A DNA stretch of 64,000 bases, from positions 1-64,000 of the forward strand of contig CAINFC010000138.1 of assembly GCA_903847975.1 (NCBI GenBank), given 5' to 3'. The notes below the pieces were generated by a model. The model made no database searches and was not told where the DNA came from. It saw only the letters and a list, made by a program, of their open reading frames with translations. Shown in pieces: positions 37,253-46,473 of the stretch (position 1 is its first letter; each line of letters starts with the position of its first letter). The position numbers and the translations under genes were made by a program. Origin of the DNA: an uncultured Acidobacteriota bacterium (GTDB lineage: Bacteria > Acidobacteriota > UBA6911 > CAINFC01).

Positions 37253-39199
37253 ATGGAACGGATGAAAAAAGTAACTCGAAGAAGCGTCATCTCAACTCAC
37301 CTTCTGGCCGGCACGGTTCTTTGCCTGGCCATTTCAGCGGGACCCGATACAACCCGGGAGTTCCCTGCGGAGCCGTCGGTCACCTTTGAGGTGAACTTCA
37401 CCTCCGACGGAGCGGATGCCAACCTTCTCGACGGGGTGTGCGACGCAAATGCTGGTGCCCATGGGAATCAATGCACCTTGCGCGCTGCCGTTGAACAGGC
37501 GAATGCCTTGAGCGGGAATGATACGATCAGTATTCCAGCCGGGACTTATTATGTCGGCAGCACTATTTTGGTCACATCCACCATTGTCATTCAGGGGGCC
37601 GGCCAGAGTCAGACGATCATCACCAGCGGAACCGACGGGGACACGGTTTTTAAAATTACCCTGAGCTCCGGATCGAATCTGACGGTCAACGATGTAGCCT
37701 TTTCGTCCTGCCACCGTGCCTTTTGGAACCAGAAATATCTGACGATCAATAACAGCCTGTTTGAATTCTGCCACGGCGGCCCAACCGATGTCTTAAACGG
37801 TCATGGGGCAGCTGTTTATAATGAACCATCAGGCGTCCTGAATGTGACCGGCTCCACCTTCGATAGCAACCATTATTCCGGCGAGGGTTTCGGGGGGGCA
37901 CTGTATAACGCCGGCAAGGCGGATGTAAAGTTGTCGGCTTTCACCAATAATCATGGATACAAAGGGGGGGCCATTTACCTGGCCACAACCTTCCAGGATA
38001 CCCTGGTGGAATATACGAAGCTACAAAACAACCAGGCGACGTTTGACGGCGGCGGGATTTATGCGGATGGCAGTGTTACCGCCGAGGCAAGAAAAATCTG
38101 GCTCTCCCATCTGGAGGGTAATTCCGCGCAAAAAGGGGGCGGAATTTTTCTGGCGACGGGTGAGATCAGCATTTTGCAAAGTTCCGCGACGGCCAACCAG
38201 GCCCGCCTGGGGGGCGGCGGCGTTTATTCCGAAAGCCTGGCCACCACGATATACGCCACCAACTCCACTTTCAGCGGAAATACCAGCGATACGCATGGAG
38301 GCGCCTTCTTCATCACCGGGGCCGCTTACTTGAGCAACGTCACGGTGGTCCTGAATACCGCGGACCACGACAGCAGCGGCAACGATGGAAACGGGGGAGG
38401 AATTTTTGCCGACACCGGGTCCGGTCCCCACCTGAAAAACAGCATCCTGGCCGACAACACGGACGCCTCTTCCGGTACTTTTGGCATCAAGAGCCACGAT
38501 TGTGCCGGGACCCTGACTGCGGATGGGAATGTCCTGGTTGGAGTAGCCAATAACGCTACCTTGTGCACGGTCGGAGGATCACTGGAGGGGAGCCGCATCG
38601 GCACTTCCGGCAGCAGAATCAACCCGGGCCTGGACAGCCTGACCTGGGGGCCTCTGGGTTATACGAAGGTTCATCCTCTGCTGGCTGGCAGCCCTGCCGT
38701 AGACGCCGGAAATCTTACGGGCTGCAAAGACTTTCTGTCTGCCGCTTTGACGGAAGATCAGCGAAGGGAAATCCGGCCATTGGGCCTGGCTTGCGATATC
38801 GGGTCCTATGAGTCCGTGTTCACTCCCTCTCTGCCCGGTATCTCCATTGGCAATGTCACGCAGGCGGAAGGGAATGCCGGCTCCGTAAACGCCGTTTTCA
38901 CCGTGACCCTCTCGGCTCCGGTCAACTGGGTGGTATCCGTTACCGCACAAACCTCCAATGGAACAGCCCTCGACGGTTCCGATTACACCGGCAAGTCGGA
39001 AATATTGAAATTTCAACCCGGGGAAAGCGGAAAAACTTTTTCCGTAGCTGTACTCGGGGATACCTTACCGGAAGGGAGCGAGACCTTCGTGGTGACGTTG
39101 AGTTCCGCCCATCAGGCGACCATTACCACCCCCAACGCAACCGGAACCATCACCGACGACGACACCCGTAAGGCTTATCTGCCCCTGGCAACGAAATAA
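37253..39199 (+). CDS. Exported CSLREA / beta-helix / Calx-beta protein
   Basis: A 648-residue exported protein. After a signal peptide it has a CSLREA-type domain (VNFTSDGADANLLDGVCDANAG and then QCTLRAAVEQANAL), a right-handed parallel beta-helix of Gly/Asn-rich repeats (about 90-490), and a C-terminal Calx-beta domain (VTQAEGNAG...FTVTLS...DTLPEGSETFVVTLS) with acidic calcium-binding residues. Such proteins are displayed on or released from the surface and may bind or cut polysaccharide. GAAAGGA lies eight bases before ATG 37253. No catalytic motif of a polysaccharide lyase is visible, so adhesion is an equal possibility. Confidence 0.82.
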   Translation: MERMKKVTRRSVISTHLLAGTVLCLAISAGPDTTREFPAEPSVTFEVNFTSDGADANLLDGVCDANAGAHGNQCTLRAAVEQANALSGNDTISIPAGTYYVGSTILVTSTIVIQGAGQSQTIITSGTDGDTVFKITLSSGSNLTVNDVAFSSCHRAFWNQKYLTINNSLFEFCHGGPTDVLNGHGAAVYNEPSGVLNVTGSTFDSNHYSGEGFGGALYNAGKADVKLSAFTNNHGYKGGAIYLATTFQDTLVEYTKLQNNQATFDGGGIYADGSVTAEARKIWLSHLEGNSAQKGGGIFLATGEISILQSSATANQARLGGGGVYSESLATTIYATNSTFSGNTSDTHGGAFFITGAAYLSNVTVVLNTADHDSSGNDGNGGGIFADTGSGPHLKNSILADNTDASSGTFGIKSHDCAGTLTADGNVLVGVANNATLCTVGGSLEGSRIGTSGSRINPGLDSLTWGPLGYTKVHPLLAGSPAVDAGNLTGCKDFLSAALTEDQRREIRPLGLACDIGSYESVFTPSLPGISIGNVTQAEGNAGSVNAVFTVTLSAPVNWVVSVTAQTSNGTALDGSDYTGKSEILKFQPGESGKTFSVAVLGDTLPEGSETFVVTLSSAHQATITTPNATGTITDDDTRKAYLPLATK

Positions 39200-39207
39200 A
39201 GACAAGA

Positions 39208-39253
39208 AAGAAAAAAGGACATCCACTTTTGGACAGCTTATAAACGGGTGTCC
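39208..39253 (-). terminator. Terminator for the minus-strand membrane protein gene
   Basis: Read on the minus strand, GGACACCC and GGATGTCC (complements of 39246-39253 and 39217-39224) can pair around a long loop, followed by TTTTTTCTTTCTT. It lies between two convergent genes. Confidence 0.5.
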
Positions 39254-39274
39254 TCACGTTCCCCATGTTTCATG

Positions 39275-40825
39275 TTATTTGACTTCAAAAGGAATTGAGC
39301 TCACATTTTCTTGGCTTTGGGCTCCATACCAGGTGACGAGTTCATGAAGCATGTCTGCCTGGATTATGTATTTTCCTTTTTGAAGAGGGGCCTGCAAAAT
39401 CAAATTGAGGGGAACGGTCACCCCCGGAGCGATATCGTGGGGCAGCGGGGTTCTCACTCCGTCATGCAAAACCATGTTTTTATTAGCATCGACCACGTGA
39501 TAAGACAGGTAAACCCAGAAAGCTTTGTTCTCCATTTCATGCCCCGGCCATGTGTTATTGCCAGTGTTGGTTACATAAACTGGGACTTTGAACTTTTGCC
39601 CGGCAGAAACGGATATTGGACTTTCCTCCGCTCTTTTGATGGAACAACGATAGGAAGACAAAACCTCTTTGACGGTTGTGCTCTCTTTCGTCTGCTGGAA
39701 AGGCATGAGATAATCGAAGGTACTCAATCCGATTATCCTTTTCCCTGTTCTTTTCATATTCATTTGTTTCATTACTACCATGTCGTATTTCCAAAGATTT
39801 CCTATATGGGGCTTCCCCCAGACCACAACAACAGGAGAAATGAAATAAAGAACCAGAAGACAGAATACAAGTTTTTTGTCCATTTGCTTCCATAGTTCTC
39901 TGTCGGACAACAGGAAATAAAACAGACAGGGGAAAAGGACGATTACGGCGACTCGAGTCTGGTCTCCCACAAAGAGAGCCAGCAAAAATGCACCAAGAAG
40001 GGGAAAAGTCAAAAGCCACAATTTTTTAATATAAGCCCAAAAGACAATCCATCCTACACCTAAAAAGGACCATAGAATCCAGGGAAAATAAGACTTCCAG
40101 ATGTTGAAAAAAAGTTCCTGGTGTATTTCAAAGTAAGAGGTTCTATTCCCCAGCAACCCGACATCATTGATGGAAAACCACAACGACAGGCATAACTTTC
40201 CGAGAATGATTGCCAGGGCAATGGATGCAATTTGTATAATCGAGGCAATAGTTTTTTTGTCTCGCCTGATCGAACCTTGAATTACGGAAGTCCCCAGGAG
40301 CATTCCGAATCCGACTATTCCTTGTTCAAAGTGTTGCAATCCAAGCAAAAAAGCGAAGATGAAAGCAGCTCGTTTCCCAAGAAACATGAGCACGAAAAGC
40401 ATAAGCAAAAGAGTCATCCCGTCCATTCCCACCCAATAGAAGGGAATCATGAACGCAGGGAAAATGAGAGCAACCCAGACCTTGTGTTCGTGAATTGCAA
40501 CCTCTCGCCCATGATGTCGAATGAACCAGAGGAGGAACAGGGTCAGAAACAGGAGAGTGGTGGAAAAGATGTAAACCAGGAAAGTAAAGGCCCTTTCCCC
40601 ACCCAGAAGACCAAAAACGAGTGGCTGAAGGTAATTGAAGAAAATGTAATGTAAATTTGGGTCCTGGAAAGGGACATGCAGGGGATTTTGGGATACAACG
40701 AATTGCTCTCTCCAATTGGGCATGGGCCATATGCCAGTGTTGCCAATCACAATCGCAATTCCCAACAGAACAACCACCAGGTCATAAGGTTCAAAACTTT
40801 TGATTCTTTTCAGAAAGAAAGGCAT
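39275..40825 (-). CDS. AT-rich polytopic membrane protein with C-terminal Ig-like domain
   Basis: A 516-residue protein with about ten membrane helices in residues 13-340, a short loop, then a soluble domain from about 400 carrying VPVYVTNTGNNTWPG, an Ig-like motif common in extracytoplasmic sugar- or peptide-related proteins. The layout resembles GT-C-type or O-antigen-related membrane proteins, but the acidic motif of GT-C glycosyltransferases is not clear. The gene is visibly richer in A and T, with many Phe and Ile codons, than all its neighbours, a sign of acquisition. It trails the three sugar genes to its right with a 190-base gap. Function unknown. Confidence 0.72.
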   Translation of the reverse strand: MPFFLKRIKSFEPYDLVVVLLGIAIVIGNTGIWPMPNWREQFVVSQNPLHVPFQDPNLHYIFFNYLQPLVFGLLGGERAFTFLVYIFSTTLLFLTLFLLWFIRHHGREVAIHEHKVWVALIFPAFMIPFYWVGMDGMTLLLMLFVLMFLGKRAAFIFAFLLGLQHFEQGIVGFGMLLGTSVIQGSIRRDKKTIASIIQIASIALAIILGKLCLSLWFSINDVGLLGNRTSYFEIHQELFFNIWKSYFPWILWSFLGVGWIVFWAYIKKLWLLTFPLLGAFLLALFVGDQTRVAVIVLFPCLFYFLLSDRELWKQMDKKLVFCLLVLYFISPVVVVWGKPHIGNLWKYDMVVMKQMNMKRTGKRIIGLSTFDYLMPFQQTKESTTVKEVLSSYRCSIKRAEESPISVSAGQKFKVPVYVTNTGNNTWPGHEMENKAFWVYLSYHVVDANKNMVLHDGVRTPLPHDIAPGVTVPLNLILQAPLQKGKYIIQADMLHELVTWYGAQSQENVSSIPFEVK

Positions 40826-41035
40826 TTGATCTTTTCACTGATTATTTTGGTTCAACATGGAAATATCCTGCTTTCTCGGGGCAGGCCTGCATTGTTCCTG
40901 GAGATTATCCGCGAACCCCTAACCCCTTGTGGGTGTTGTCATTGGGCTACAAGCGATTGCTTGATTGTCACTCGGAGTAAACCGGTAACTGCTTTGACGA
41001 TCTGCCGGGAATGGGCGACCAGCCAGGCAGGCGTT

Positions 41036-41845
41036 TTAAAGTGTTTCATGTAGGCTTATATCGGTGCGGGAAGCGGATTTCGGTTGAAATGTTCGGGAAT
41101 CCGGCGCTTTTCCCGGGGGACGACGGTAATCATCCTTCGTGAGCAGTTTTTCCATTAACACATTAAGAACGATGAACAGATAACGGCTTCCTTGCTCTTC
41201 CAAGCGGAGGCTGCTTTTCCCTTGCTTGCGGTTCCGCCAGGTAATGGGAATGACTTTATAGCTGTAGCCGCGAACCACTGCTTTCAGAGGGATTTCCACG
41301 GTCAGATTGAAATGAGGAGAGATGAGCGGTTGGCATCCGTGGATCACCTCGCTTCGATACCCCTTGAAGGCATTGGTGACATCGTTATAGGGGAGTCGGA
41401 AAAGAATACGCACAAATAAATTTGCCAGGCGGTTCACCAGCAGTTTGAATGGAGGATAGTCGAAAGTCCGGCCGCCACGGATGAACCGCGAACCGAAAGC
41501 GCACTCGGCTTCATCACGCAGGACGTAAAAGTATTTCACCACATCCTCCGGATCGTCGGATGCGTCCGCCATCACAATGATCACCGAATCGCCGGTAAAA
41601 CGCTCCAAACCGTAACGAATTGCCCTCCCGAACCCGTGCGGATAGCTGTTTCGCTCCAGTCTCACACCTTTATCTTTTTCGGCTCTGGACAGAACTTCTT
41701 CACAAGTGGCATCGTTGCTGCCGTCATCTACAACCAGGATCTCATATACGATTCCTTCCCGGGCTAATCGAGTGCGCAGCGCATCGATAGTAACACCTAT
41801 ATTCCCCGCTTCGTTCCGGGCCGGGATAACGATCGACAGTTTCAT
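41036..41845 (-). CDS. Family 2 glycosyltransferase (dolichol-phosphate mannosyltransferase-like)
   Basis: A 269-residue GT2 enzyme with the opening [18 protein letters not shown], nucleotide-sugar DDGS motif ([11 protein letters not shown]) and [11 protein letters not shown], the DXD-like region. It most resembles polyprenyl-phosphate mannose/glucose transferases of the DPM1 type, without their C-terminal membrane helices. Its ATG overlaps the stop of the epimerase upstream (41842-41845), so the two are coupled. Substrate is not certain. Confidence 0.87.
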   Translation of the reverse strand: MKLSIVIPARNEAGNIGVTIDALRTRLAREGIVYEILVVDDGSNDATCEEVLSRAEKDKGVRLERNSYPHGFGRAIRYGLERFTGDSVIIVMADASDDPEDVVKYFYVLRDEAECAFGSRFIRGGRTFDYPPFKLLVNRLANLFVRILFRLPYNDVTNAFKGYRSEVIHGCQPLISPHFNLTVEIPLKAVVRGYSYKVIPITWRNRKQGKSSLRLEEQGSRYLFIVLNVLMEKLLTKDDYRRPPGKAPDSRTFQPKSASRTDISLHETL

Positions 41846-42912
41846 GCCGGGGTCTCTTTATCATTGACAGTTGCAATTTCGGCTAAGATCCGATCCAAAG
41901 TATACTCCTGGTGCCAACCCGGGTAGTCGGCATGGATACGACGAAGGTCGCTAATGTAGCAGATGTGATCGCCTGTCCGGTTCTGATCGACGTATTCCAC
42001 ATGCAGCTTCTTGTCCATCAGCGCTTCGAATCGGGCGATAGCCTCCCGGACCGACAGGCTGTTTTCACGTCCACCGCCCAAATTATAAACGGCGGCCGAT
42101 CGAGGAGATCGGTAAAATTCTTCGAAGAAGGTACAGACATCATGAGAGTGAATATTGTCACGTACCTGCTTGCCTTTATAGCCAAAGATATAATATTTCC
42201 GGTTCTCGCGTGTGGCTTTGGCCAGGTAGGAGAGGAAGCCGTGAAGCTCTGCCCCGGAATGGTGGGGCCCGGTCAGGCATCCGCCTCGCAGGCAGACCGT
42301 GGGCATTTGAAAATAGCGTCCGTACTCCTGGACCATCACATCGGCGGCCAGCTTGGAGGCCCCGAACAGGCTATGAGTACTGGTATCGATCCGGCAGTTC
42401 TCGCTGATACCCGGATAGTCTTCCTGCCGTGCATATTCCCAGCGGGTTTCCAGCTCCACCAGAGGGACTTCATTCGGAGCGTCGCCATACACTTTATTGG
42501 TGCTCGTAAAGATAAAAGGCGACTCCGGACATGTCCGTCGCGCGGCCTCCAACAGATTCAGAGTACCCCCTGCGTTGACGTCAAAATCGTCAAAGGGGCG
42601 ATCCTTGGCGAGATCGTGGGAAGGCTGTGCCGCACAGTGGATGATCAGATCCGGACACAGCTCCTTAAGCAAGTCAAGAGTCCCCTGGCGATCCCGGATA
42701 TCCCGATGGTGATGCAGGAAATGAGTTGTACACTGCTTCAGCCGGTTCAGATTCCAGGTAGTGTCTCCGTCCGGACCGAAAAAATCGCGCCGCATATTGT
42801 TATCCAGCCCATGCACCTCCCAACCCTTGCGGTCGAAGTGAGTGACTGCTTCTGAACCGATTAATCCGCTGCTGCCGGTTATAAGAACTTTTTTTCGACC
42901 CGAAATCACCAT
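41842..42912 (-). CDS. CDP-paratose 2-epimerase-like enzyme
   Basis: A 356-residue extended SDR that closely follows the TyvE family, which turns CDP-paratose into CDP-tyvelose. Seen are [70 protein letters not shown] and HSLFGASK, in which Phe replaces the usual Tyr as in TyvE. A purine-rich AAGGATAGG precedes ATG 42912. Other CDP-sugar genes (rfbF, rfbG, rfbS types) are missing, so the natural substrate may be another nucleotide sugar. Confidence 0.85.
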   Translation of the reverse strand: MVISGRKKVLITGSSGLIGSEAVTHFDRKGWEVHGLDNNMRRDFFGPDGDTTWNLNRLKQCTTHFLHHHRDIRDRQGTLDLLKELCPDLIIHCAAQPSHDLAKDRPFDDFDVNAGGTLNLLEAARRTCPESPFIFTSTNKVYGDAPNEVPLVELETRWEYARQEDYPGISENCRIDTSTHSLFGASKLAADVMVQEYGRYFQMPTVCLRGGCLTGPHHSGAELHGFLSYLAKATRENRKYYIFGYKGKQVRDNIHSHDVCTFFEEFYRSPRSAAVYNLGGGRENSLSVREAIARFEALMDKKLHVEYVDQNRTGDHICYISDLRRIHADYPGWHQEYTLDRILAEIATVNDKETPA

Positions 42913-42933
42913 AACCTATCCTTTTGCCAGTGG

Positions 42934-44091
42934 CTATTTTACTAATCCATGCATACGCAGTTCCTGTTCGGCTTGACAAAAACGGTTGCTTGTCTCTGCG
43001 GTTTTCGACCAGGCGATGACTTCCTGAAGCGCCTCCCCCCAGTCCCGCTGAGGTTCATATCCGAGAATCAAGCGACTCTGGGTGAGGTCGGCAGTACAAT
43101 GGCGGATATCTCCCGTACGAAACTGTCCGTTAATTTCGGGAGATATGTCTTCACGTCCGACCAGTCGAGACAAGGTGACAGCAATTTCGCCAATTTTTCG
43201 GGCGACTCCGGAACCGATGTTGAAAACCCGCCCTGTGCTGGCCGGGTTTTGCAGAGCCAGATCGACGGCCTGGACCACATCATGTACAGAGACAAAATCC
43301 CGGCTCTGGCAGCCGTCCTCATAGACAACAGGACGTTCCCCATGGAGCAGGCGGCTGAGAAAAATAGCCAGCACACCCGTATAGGGGTTGCTCAGTGCCT
43401 GCCGTGGCCCGAACACATTAAAGAGGCGCAGGCAGGTGGCCGGGATCCCGTAGACTTCACTCAAGCTGAGCGTCAAATCTTCCTGCCAGCACTTGGTAAG
43501 GGCATATACATTGCGCGCCATCATGGTGGCATCTTCCGGCGTGGGAAATGGTTCCAGCACCTCACCAGTGGTAGGGTCTACCGGATCCCATCCGGAACGG
43601 GCGATGTATGCAGGGGTGCGGATAGCCACACGCTGGAGCGATCCATCGCTCGGTCGGCGATAGAGCCCCTCTCCGTATCCTGTCATGGAGGTGAAGACAA
43701 TGAGTTTTCGCAGCTGCTGCCGACGCTCGATCAGACACTCCAAGAGCATTGCCGTCCCGCCAGCGTTCGTATTCACATAATGCTGAACGCGATACATGGA
43801 CTGCCCGACTCCCACGGCTGCCGCAGCATGAATCACCACATCAATGCCTTCCAACGCGACATGGACCGCCTCTTTGAGACGCACATCAGCTATATGAAGG
43901 TCTGCCTGTTGGGCAAGATAAACCGGGCGGCCCCGGGGGTGGACCTGGGGATCCAGGTTGTCGAGGACACGCACCCGGTGCCCGGCGCTAAGAAAATAAT
44001 CTGTAAGGAACGATCCGATGAACCCCGCCCCACCCGTTATGAGAATAGAAAATGACACCTGTGTGAATTCCCATGAAGTATTACATTCCAC
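42934..44091 (-). CDS. NAD-dependent sugar-nucleotide epimerase
   Basis: A 385-residue extended SDR of the UDP-glucose/dTDP-rhamnose 4-epimerase type, with ITGGAGFIGSFLTDYFL, HAAAAVGVGQSMY, a TSMTGYGEG segment, YALTK and NVFGPRQALSNPYTG. It begins an operon of three (epimerase, CDP-paratose epimerase-like, GT2) with 21-base and overlapping junctions. ATG 44091 is used here; a GTG at 44055 directly before SFSILITGG would be the usual N-terminus and cannot be excluded. Product is a surface-glycan sugar of unknown identity. Confidence 0.85.
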   Translation of the reverse strand: MECNTSWEFTQVSFSILITGGAGFIGSFLTDYFLSAGHRVRVLDNLDPQVHPRGRPVYLAQQADLHIADVRLKEAVHVALEGIDVVIHAAAAVGVGQSMYRVQHYVNTNAGGTAMLLECLIERRQQLRKLIVFTSMTGYGEGLYRRPSDGSLQRVAIRTPAYIARSGWDPVDPTTGEVLEPFPTPEDATMMARNVYALTKCWQEDLTLSLSEVYGIPATCLRLFNVFGPRQALSNPYTGVLAIFLSRLLHGERPVVYEDGCQSRDFVSVHDVVQAVDLALQNPASTGRVFNIGSGVARKIGEIAVTLSRLVGREDISPEINGQFRTGDIRHCTADLTQSRLILGYEPQRDWGEALQEVIAWSKTAETSNRFCQAEQELRMHGLVK

Positions 44092-44564
44092 CAGCAGATG
44101 CCGGTGGATGGATAAGCGATGTGGTATTTTTCACCCCGTCAGTCTACGCCGAATGTGCGCTAAAATCAAGGGAAATGATGGGACCATTGCAGGGGGTCCG
44201 GGCGGCAAAGAAGCGCTATATTATGCGGAGGAATCCGACCCGGGTGGCGCAAGTACGGTCTCAGCGGGAAAGCAAATTGGATGTATCGGGATGGATGGGA
44301 GAGAAGTGGAACCGGTACCCGAAAGAACATTCTCAGCGGAAGGTGGAACCGGGAGTGAAACAGATCCAGGGGTAAATCGAGAAACTGCGTGTCGGAGGTT
44401 GGTTATCGGTTGAGGCCGAGGGACGGGAGCTTCGTCTGCGGATGGACCTGGAGAGTCGGCGGGAGGAGGAAACGGTTCCATCAGGGAACATCCGATAAAG
44501 GATATCCGGAAGTATAGCCCCTTTTTCCTGCAGCTTTTTGGCGAATTGGTGCCATACTCAGGTA
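44092..44564. other. Intergenic region without a supported gene
   Basis: Open frames on both strands are short and lack ribosome-binding sites and family similarity. A plus-strand stretch at about 44200-44490 translates to Arg/Glu-rich sequence broken by stops (for example GWLSVEAEGRELRLRMD), which might be a decayed gene, but I cannot name it. Confidence 0.3.
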
Positions 44565-45473
44565 TCAGCTGTTTTTCCGGGTGAAGACGTGGACCCCCGT
44601 GCCGCGGCGGGACTGGAAGGTGGTAAAAACCCGCCCGTTGGAATCCACGGCCACATCTTCCACCAGCTGGTCGCTTTCCGGCATGGGCCAGCGGTCCCGC
44701 TGCTTTCCCTGGCCGTCGAAGCGGATGATGCTCGACTGTCCGGCGACGTCCCGGGCGGTTACATAGATGTTCCCCTCCGCGTCCAGGCACATGCTGTGGT
44801 AGCTGCGCAGCCGGCTTTCCGGGGTCATCGCCCCGAATTCCAGCAGCAGCTTGCCTTCCGGCGTAAACTTCTGGATCGGCCCGTAATAGTTGGAGACGAT
44901 CACTTCCCCCCGGGCATTCACTCCGAGTCCGTGCGGGGCATGAAACTCCCCGAGTGCACTGCCGGCCCGGCCCCAGGCTCCGACATAGCCGCCTCCCCGG
45001 TCATAAACCGCAATGTGGCTGTTGTCCACATCGGCAATGAAAAGGCGGCCCGCGGAATCAAAGTCCAGGGCGTGGGCCCGCAGGAATTCACCGGGCCCCT
45101 TTCCCTTGGCCCCGAAAGAGCGCAGGAAAGACCCGTCCTCGCCAAAAACCTGAATCCGGCAATTGGCGCCGTCGGCCACATAGATCGCGCCCCCGGCGTC
45201 GACGGCCACATCCCGAGGCTCCTTGAATTGGCCGGGCCCGGCTCCCGGCCCCCGGCCGATTTCCGCCAGGAATTTCCCTTCCGGCGAAAAACGGTACACA
45301 TGGCTGCTGCGGCTGTCGGTCACGATGATCCGGCCGGCGCGATCGACGCCGATGCCGTGGGCTCCCTGGAATTGTCCGGGCTGTTCCCCGCGCTGGCCCC
45401 AGCTCAGGGAAAGACGGTAGTCCTGGCTGAAAAGCTCGAGGCTTAGAAAGAGCGTCAGGCAGAGGGTTCTCAT
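44565..45473 (-). CDS. Exported NHL-repeat beta-propeller protein A
   Basis: A 302-residue exported protein; after a signal peptide (MRTLCLTLFLSLELFSQ) it is made of six NHL-type blades, with repeats such as GAHGIGVDRAGRIIVTDSRSSHVYRF and EPRDVAVDAGGAIYVADGANCRIQVF. NHL propellers bind ligands or act as lyases or lactonases. It is clearly paralogous to the plus-strand protein at 48112-49374. It is the last gene of a minus-strand unit with a sugar epimerase and a putative glycosidase, which suggests a role in carbohydrate sensing or breakdown; nothing more specific is visible. Confidence 0.83.
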   Translation of the reverse strand: MRTLCLTLFLSLELFSQDYRLSLSWGQRGEQPGQFQGAHGIGVDRAGRIIVTDSRSSHVYRFSPEGKFLAEIGRGPGAGPGQFKEPRDVAVDAGGAIYVADGANCRIQVFGEDGSFLRSFGAKGKGPGEFLRAHALDFDSAGRLFIADVDNSHIAVYDRGGGYVGAWGRAGSALGEFHAPHGLGVNARGEVIVSNYYGPIQKFTPEGKLLLEFGAMTPESRLRSYHSMCLDAEGNIYVTARDVAGQSSIIRFDGQGKQRDRWPMPESDQLVEDVAVDSNGRVFTTFQSRRGTGVHVFTRKNS

Positions 45474-45491
45474 GAATAGAGTCTCCTTATC

Positions 45492-46463
45492 TCAAGAGGC
45501 CGAAGTTGAGTCGGTGCGTACCTGTCCGTTCTGGATCAGCCACTGGACCGATTCAAATACCGCCTGCGCCGAAGTGTAGCGCGGCTGGTATTCCAGGCGG
45601 CGCTGGGCCTTGGCGATGCAGGCGTTGGGGCTGTGGGCGATGTGATCCCAGGTGTCCTCCCGGTCGGTATGGGAAACGGTTTCCTTCCACTGCTCCCAGG
45701 GGAGGAAGCGCAGCCGGGGCGTCCGCCCGAACCACCCGGCGACGATTTCCGCAAAGCCCCGCAGGCTCATCGCCGCGGGAGAGACCGCGTGGAAAGCCTC
45801 GCCCACTGCGGCTCCCCAGTGAGTCATGGCCTGCTGGAAGGACTGGGCGACATCGTCGGCATGGACGTGATGGACCGTTTCCAGCCCCAGGTTCGGCAGG
45901 ACCAGCTCTTCCCCGCAGGCCAGCCGGGTGTAAACCTCCGGATTGAAGTTGCCCTGGGGATTGAGCGGTACCCACCCGGGGCCGACGATATGGCCGGGGT
46001 GCAGGATGGTCACCGGGAAGCGGTGGATGCGGGCTTCGCCCAGCAGGTAGTCTTCAATGGCCGCCTTGCGGATTCCGTATTTTCCGAAGGAGCGACGCGG
46101 CAGGTCTTCCGTCGCCGGAACCACGGTACTGTAACCGTGCACCCAGATGGTTCCGCAGTGCAGGAAATGCCGGACCTGTCCCCGCAGCGATTCGACCAGA
46201 TGCCGGGCGCTTTCCAGCCGGAAGCAGATCAGGTCGATGACCACTTCGGTCCGCAGCGCCCGTATCCGGTCGCCGAAGGTGCCCTCGGCTTCCGCTTCTT
46301 CCCGGTCGATAACCGCCCATTCCACCTGATTCCAGGCGGGATGGGGCTGGTACGGCCGGCGGCGACTGCGGCTGACCACCACCAGCTCGTGGCCCGCTCC
46401 GACCAGCCGCGGAATGAGGTAAGTGCCGATATGTCCGGTTCCGCCGATTACGGCGACACGCAT
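45492..46463 (-). CDS. NAD-dependent epimerase/dehydratase
   Basis: A 323-residue SDR-type protein with N-terminal VAVIGGTGHIGTYLIPRL and catalytic-region segments CGTIWVHGYS and FGKYGIRKAAIE (Tyr-x-x-x-Lys). A strong AAGGAGGAG precedes ATG 46463, ten bases after the upstream gene's stop. It is likely cytoplasmic and acts on a sugar or sugar nucleotide released by the neighbouring exported enzyme. Exact function is not visible. Confidence 0.85.
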   Translation of the reverse strand: MRVAVIGGTGHIGTYLIPRLVGAGHELVVVSRSRRRPYQPHPAWNQVEWAVIDREEAEAEGTFGDRIRALRTEVVIDLICFRLESARHLVESLRGQVRHFLHCGTIWVHGYSTVVPATEDLPRRSFGKYGIRKAAIEDYLLGEARIHRFPVTILHPGHIVGPGWVPLNPQGNFNPEVYTRLACGEELVLPNLGLETVHHVHADDVAQSFQQAMTHWGAAVGEAFHAVSPAAMSLRGFAEIVAGWFGRTPRLRFLPWEQWKETVSHTDREDTWDHIAHSPNACIAKAQRRLEYQPRYTSAQAVFESVQWLIQNGQVRTDSTSAS

Positions 46464-46473
46464 ACGCTCCTCC

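Noticed and set aside
44073-44375. Possible small plus-strand gene before NHL protein A
   Set aside because: Its first part overlaps the epimerase start, there is no ribosome-binding site, and no similarity can be named.
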